Below, piece after piece: positions 60,190 through 64,000 of a stretch of 64,000 bases of DNA (its first letter is position 1; each line of letters starts with the position of its first letter). Source of the stretch: Torreya grandis (lineage: Eukaryota; Streptophyta; Pinopsida; Cupressales; Taxaceae); assembly GCA_037957365.1 (NCBI GenBank), contig JARHVA010000592.1:4310001-4374000 (forward strand). The letters are read 5' to 3'. The position numbers and the translations under genes are program-made. A model generated the notes under the pieces. That model made no database searches and had not been told where the DNA came from. It saw only the letters and a list, made by a program, of their open reading frames with translations.

Positions 60190-61335
60190 TCTCTTGACTA
60201 AAAGTGGATTGGCATGGAAGAATCTAGACGGGATTCTTCTAAGATGCCTGGTAGAAGAAGAAATTATTGATTTGATTAAAGACTTCCATAGTGGAGTATG
60301 TTGTGGTCACTTTACACCTAAAGTCATAGCTCATAAAATTATAAGTGTTGGTTATTGGTTTCCATCACTATTCAAGGATATTTCACAGAAAGTTAGAAAG
60401 TGTGAGAAATGTCAACATTTTGATAGATGGTTGAAAGCTTCTAGTTCTTTTCCCTTGAATTTTGTGATGATTAAAGGCCCATTTAAACAATGGGAAATGG
60501 ATTTCATTTGGGAAATATTTTATTCATCAAGTGGTGGACATCAATGGATGTTGGTTATAACTGACTACTTCATAAAATGGGTTGAAGCAGTCCCTACCAA
60601 GAAGGCCACATACCGGGTGATTATGGACTTTCTATTGAGTCAAACTATTTATAGGTTTGGTGTGATTGTCAAAGTAATTACTTATAATGACATGAGTTTC
60701 AAAGCTAAATATTTTGTGGAATTATCCAAAGAGTTGGGGATCACATTGATTTATGCTTAGTGGAATGGGTAAGCAAAATCTAATAATAATAACTTGCTCA
60801 AAATCACTAGATGAACATTAGAATCTAACAAGAACATGTGGTGTGAACATCTAAATTTTTCCTTATGGGATGATAAGATCCTACCTAAGAGAGCTATAGG
60901 TAAAATCCCTTTTGATATTTTTTACGAAGCTCAAGCTTTTTTTCCTATGAATTTCTAGTTGTGAACTTATTAGTTCATGGAATAACTAGAGGAAAATGAG
61001 TAAATAAACCACTATGAAAGAAAAATAAACTAGATTATTGAGATTGATGAAAGTGGAAGACAATCTCATGAGAGACATATCAAGATCATAGAATGACTTA
61101 AAAGAATATTTGATATAAATTTTGCTACAAAACTTTTTCAAGTAGGTGATCTGATTTTACTTTAGGCTATCAAGCATGAAGAGAAAGGCAAGCATGGAAA
61201 ATTTGAGACTTATGGATGGGCCCTTTTTCCATTTACTATAGAATTTGGGAATAAAATTTCTTCTTGAGAGACCTGAATGGTGAGATATTGGAGCTGCCAG
61301 TCAAAGGCAAACATCTAAGATACTTCCTAGATTGA
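60190..61335 (+). pseudogene. Element F integrase
   Basis: 188 codons are open from 60194 to 60760: an HHCC zinc region (DFHSGVCCGHFTPK, then CEKCQHF, about 60280-60425) and the core with WEMDFIWEI (first aspartate), VITDYFIKWVEAVPTKKA. The second aspartate is lost (ITYNDMSF where ITDNG is usual), and the glutamate region after the stop at 60758 reads AKSNNN where AESSN is usual. The C-terminal part is broken and ends GEILELPVKGKHLRYFLD (61279-61332). The enzyme would be inactive. This is the longest intact Tat reading frame in the window. Confidence 0.9.
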
Positions 61336-61632
61336 GTTCGTAAATATGTAACATAGTGTATAGTATATAGTTTTATTATTTCATTATTCTATTTACCCTC
61401 TATGTTAGGCCTTATTTATATAGTTCTTTTTGGTGTTTTTGTGTCTTGTGTCTATTCTTAGATCCTCCTTATCTAGTTTTTTTGTCTTCCCTTGTCAAAT
61501 TGAGTTTCCATGGGTGTTTGTTTTGAATTTGTCAAAAATTTAACATTATGGCCTAAGGGACTAGCACTTGGTCTTATTTTTTATGATTATTTACACACCC
61601 ATAGGGGTTGTACATCCCTAGGTGAGAGCCAG
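61336..61632. other. 3' UTR of element F
   Basis: About 300 bases between the polyprotein and 3' LTR G, with the CCATAGGGG-TGTACATCCC and GAGAGCCAG phrases also found before LTRs B, C and D. The last of these stands where a polypurine tract is expected but is a weak one. Confidence 0.6.
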
Positions 61633-64000
61633 TGTTAATGCCCAAACTTATACTTAATAATTTCTTCCCTTTTATGAAATATTAGTGCATGAATATGTAA
61701 CTATTGCCTCCTATTTGAAAGTGTTCACTCGAGTTAAAAATCTAGCTCTTGTTTTGTGAAATTTTGATTTTTTATTAATGTTTAATGTCTTCATGTTTTA
61801 CTGACATTGTAGGATGTATGGTAAACAAAGATCTTTACTTAATTCTCAAGGTTGATTAAAAGTTTTCAATATTGAAAATTGTAGTTGGAGTGAAAAAGTC
61901 TATGAGAATATAGGGTAGAGAAATAAGTTTTACAAAGAAATTATAAAATTTATAATATGCTTCCCATGTTCCCATTCTAGGTAGACTATCTTGGTATAAT
62001 TACACATGTAAAGTTCAAGTTATAGATTGCAAGTTAAAAATTGCTAATGAATCCCCAAAACCTGCAATGACAAGTATGAAATGCATAGAAACTACAAAAG
62101 GCCTCATAATTTGGGGTCTATTTAGAAGCATGTTACACCTTTATGTTTGAGGTCTTCCAAATTTGGTTATATAATGACAATCATTCACAGTTGTGTTGTA
62201 ATTGAATATTTATAACAGGTTTTGGAGTCATGCACACTTTGAAGGACTTGGGATTCTGAGTTTATTCATCACAAGTTTGACTTTTCAAAAACTTTTCACT
62301 TCAAAAATTCTTAAGTTCAAAATTTATAAATTAGACATTTTGTTCAGAACTTTTTCATTAGCTTTTGTGGCTAGAGGATCTATTAAAAAATTTATTCATC
62401 AAACATTTTGTTTGTAAATCCTTCATCAAATTTTTATAGTCAAGGCTAACATTTCAAAAATTATGTTTAGAGTTTCCCTTATTTCAAAGGATTTGGTCAT
62501 CATAATTTTCATTAGGGGTTTTTGTTTAGAGCCTTCAATTCATGAGAGTTAGTTTGTTGGTTCACAAGAGTAAGCTTGCAATGTGTAAAGTGTGATCTAA
62601 TTTCCTAATCCTATGAATCGAGGTCAGCATGGGACATATAAATTTAAACAAAACTTAGTGGGGATTTAGAGTCTAATTACAATTTTTCATTATTGCAAAT
62701 TTTAAACTGCTTATTAGTCTCACAAGCCAGTAGACTTAAGAAACATATAAAATGTTTAAAATTTTATTCCACATGCCTTCAATTGGTCAAATCATAGCCT
62801 AAATGAGATGAATGTTATAGGTGCTACACATGAACAATTCCAAAATCAAATTAACAATAGATGAAAAGTGTGTTTTGCAAAATTTAAAAAAATGTGAAGC
62901 AGGGTTTCCAATTTCATCATGACAGAAACATTTTCAAAGCAAAATTGATGCCTGAAGTGGTTGTGTGTGCTTTTGATGCCTAGATTGAGAAGGTTTCTTG
63001 GTCTAAAAAAGTTTTTTGATTGCTATTTTGTATGAAAAATAAAAGACAACCATACACTATGAGAACATCTATTTGGTACAGTATGAAGGCAATTTAAAGT
63101 CATACTTTAGTTGTGAATGTTATAAAATATTAGAAAGTGAAAGGGAGCATATATCTCAATCTATTGCTGAAGGGCATTTGCCAAAAAAGGGAGTGAATCC
63201 ACTAGATGTGGATGAAGTGGGTAAAAATGCTTTGTATTATGCTACCATATGTGATAATGATTATCAAATAAATAAAATAATTGATCGAATGTTAAAAATT
63301 TGCCATGGAAATAACACACTAAAAGCCATGTGTGATGAGAATAAATACATCTATCCATGTTTACTACTTTAAATGGCAATACCAGTGTTTTGAAGGTTTT
63401 AAATATTTAGTGGAAAGCAGGTGGTCGAGGCCCTCTTTATAATTGATTTAAAGGAGAGGACAATGATGGAGATAACATTGGTTACTACCTAAGTATTATG
63501 AGTACCAAAGGGATCTCCCCTGATGATTTGATAGATAGCACATGATTTTCATTTCCAAGAATGGGTTTATCTAGATATTGCTATGGTGATAAACAACAGG
63601 AAGAGACATTAGATTTGTATTTTTATGAATAGTTATTATAGCATCAACAATCTAAATAGTTTTATTATCGAATGGATTCAAATCCCTTGAAATTTGAAAA
63701 CCTACAATCACTTTATGAGGCCTAGATATCAAAAAATCATGTGATTGATGCAAAGATTGAGAACAATCTCAGTACCCTAAAGGCCACAATTAATAACTCG
63801 TATATTGCATCCCAACATACACAAGAATCAAATGATGGTTAGAGAAGGGTTGGCTTCTGATGATATCTTTTACATGTCATATTTCTACTTCAAGGTTGAA
63901 ATGGAATAAAAGTCAACTCAAATGGAGGTGGGGGGAGATTTTGAAGGAGGATGCAATATTGTATTTTTAAAAATGTGTAATTTACAAATTACATGTCAAT
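61633..64000 (+). repeat. LTR G, 3' LTR of element F, cut by the window end
   Basis: Starts TGTTAATGCCC and follows LTR E through its left end, the ankyrin-like fragment and the start of the shared right part (GGAGATTTTGAAGGAGGATG, about 63932). It lacks the 414-bp duplication of E. It proves that at least the first 2.4 kb of the family's repeat, including the ankyrin-like part, is LTR and not leader. Confidence 0.85.
63040..63372 (+). pseudogene. Ankyrin-like coding fragment in LTR G
   Basis: Open for about 100 codons: HISQSIAEGHLPKKGVNPLD, VDEVGKNALYYATICDND, KIIDRMLKICHGNNTLKAMC and DENKY. D-x-x-G-x-x-A-L-x-Y-A and the following helix fit one ankyrin repeat and the start of the next. It keeps the same residues as the fragment in LTR E despite about 20% nucleotide difference between the LTRs. 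Further remnants (DNIGYYLSI, DDLIDS, 63470-63540) follow. Confidence 0.5.

Larger units (their letters stand above)
49343..64000 (+). mobile_element. Element F: fuller Tat-type Ty3/gypsy, cut by the window end
   Basis: 5' LTR E (49343-54940), gag, PR, archaeal-type RNase H, RT, degenerate RNase H, INT, 3' UTR and 3' LTR G (61633 to beyond 64000). It sits inside the gag of internal 3; CTTTG (49338-49342) is the candidate target duplication, its partner being outside the window. The order PR, aRNaseH, RT, RNaseH, INT is the one I recall for a widespread plant Tat lineage. It is over 14.6 kb. E and G differ by roughly 20% by eye, so the insertion is old. RT and integrase catalytic residues are lost. 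Confidence 0.88.

Overview
This window reads as nuclear DNA of a seed plant with a large, repeat-rich genome. The reasons are plant-type Ty1/copia, chromovirus (Reina-like) and Tat-type Ty3/gypsy retrotransposons nested in one another, initiator-Met-tRNA primer sites on three of them, and AT-rich, heavily decayed sequence. Very long LTRs and slow decay would fit a gymnosperm, but I cannot name the organism. I see no intact cellular gene, no tRNA or rRNA gene and no CRISPR array.

Layout. Bases 1-3953 are AT-rich flank with no recognised gene, only a 42-bp tandem repeat. From 3954 to 49342 runs an old tandem array of one Tat-type family in the order LTR A - internal 1 - LTR B - internal 2 - LTR C (cut) - LTR D - internal 3 (cut). 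The LTRs are about 5.5 kb each. Younger elements sit inside it: a copia element (copia 1, 6160-12006) in LTR A, which itself carries a 900-bp solo LTR (8351-9250); a Reina-like chromovirus (17321-22839) in internal 1; and a second copia (copia 2, 27893-34682) in LTR B. From 49343 to the window end lies a fuller relative, element F (LTR E, gag-PR-aRNaseH-RT-RNaseH-INT, and 3' LTR G cut by the window end), inserted into the gag of internal 3.

The most unusual content is inside the Tat LTRs. LTRs A-D each carry an intron-free, decayed copy of a host VPS4/SKD1 AAA-ATPase gene (AAA core to C-terminus, no MIT domain) and, downstream, a second protein-like segment that weakly resembles RAD9. LTRs E and G share their ends with A-D but have a different middle, with an ankyrin-like coding fragment in place of VPS4. 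The VPS4-type copies also share two internal deletions that removed nearly all of RT, RNase H and integrase. They therefore look like a non-autonomous subfamily that carried host-gene passengers and would have depended on an autonomous relative such as F.

How the parts would have worked together: gag/PR/RT/RNase H/INT of the fuller Tat relative would mobilise the VPS4-type copies in trans; the LTRs supply promoter (a conserved TATA-like site) and an Arg-tRNA-like primer site. All are now broken by stops, frameshifts or loss of catalytic residues. Copia 1 and the Reina-like element each keep a single reading frame broken only by stop codons, and their LTR pairs differ by about 5-6% by eye, so they are the youngest datable insertions. 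Copia 2 (about 15%) and element F (about 20%) are older.
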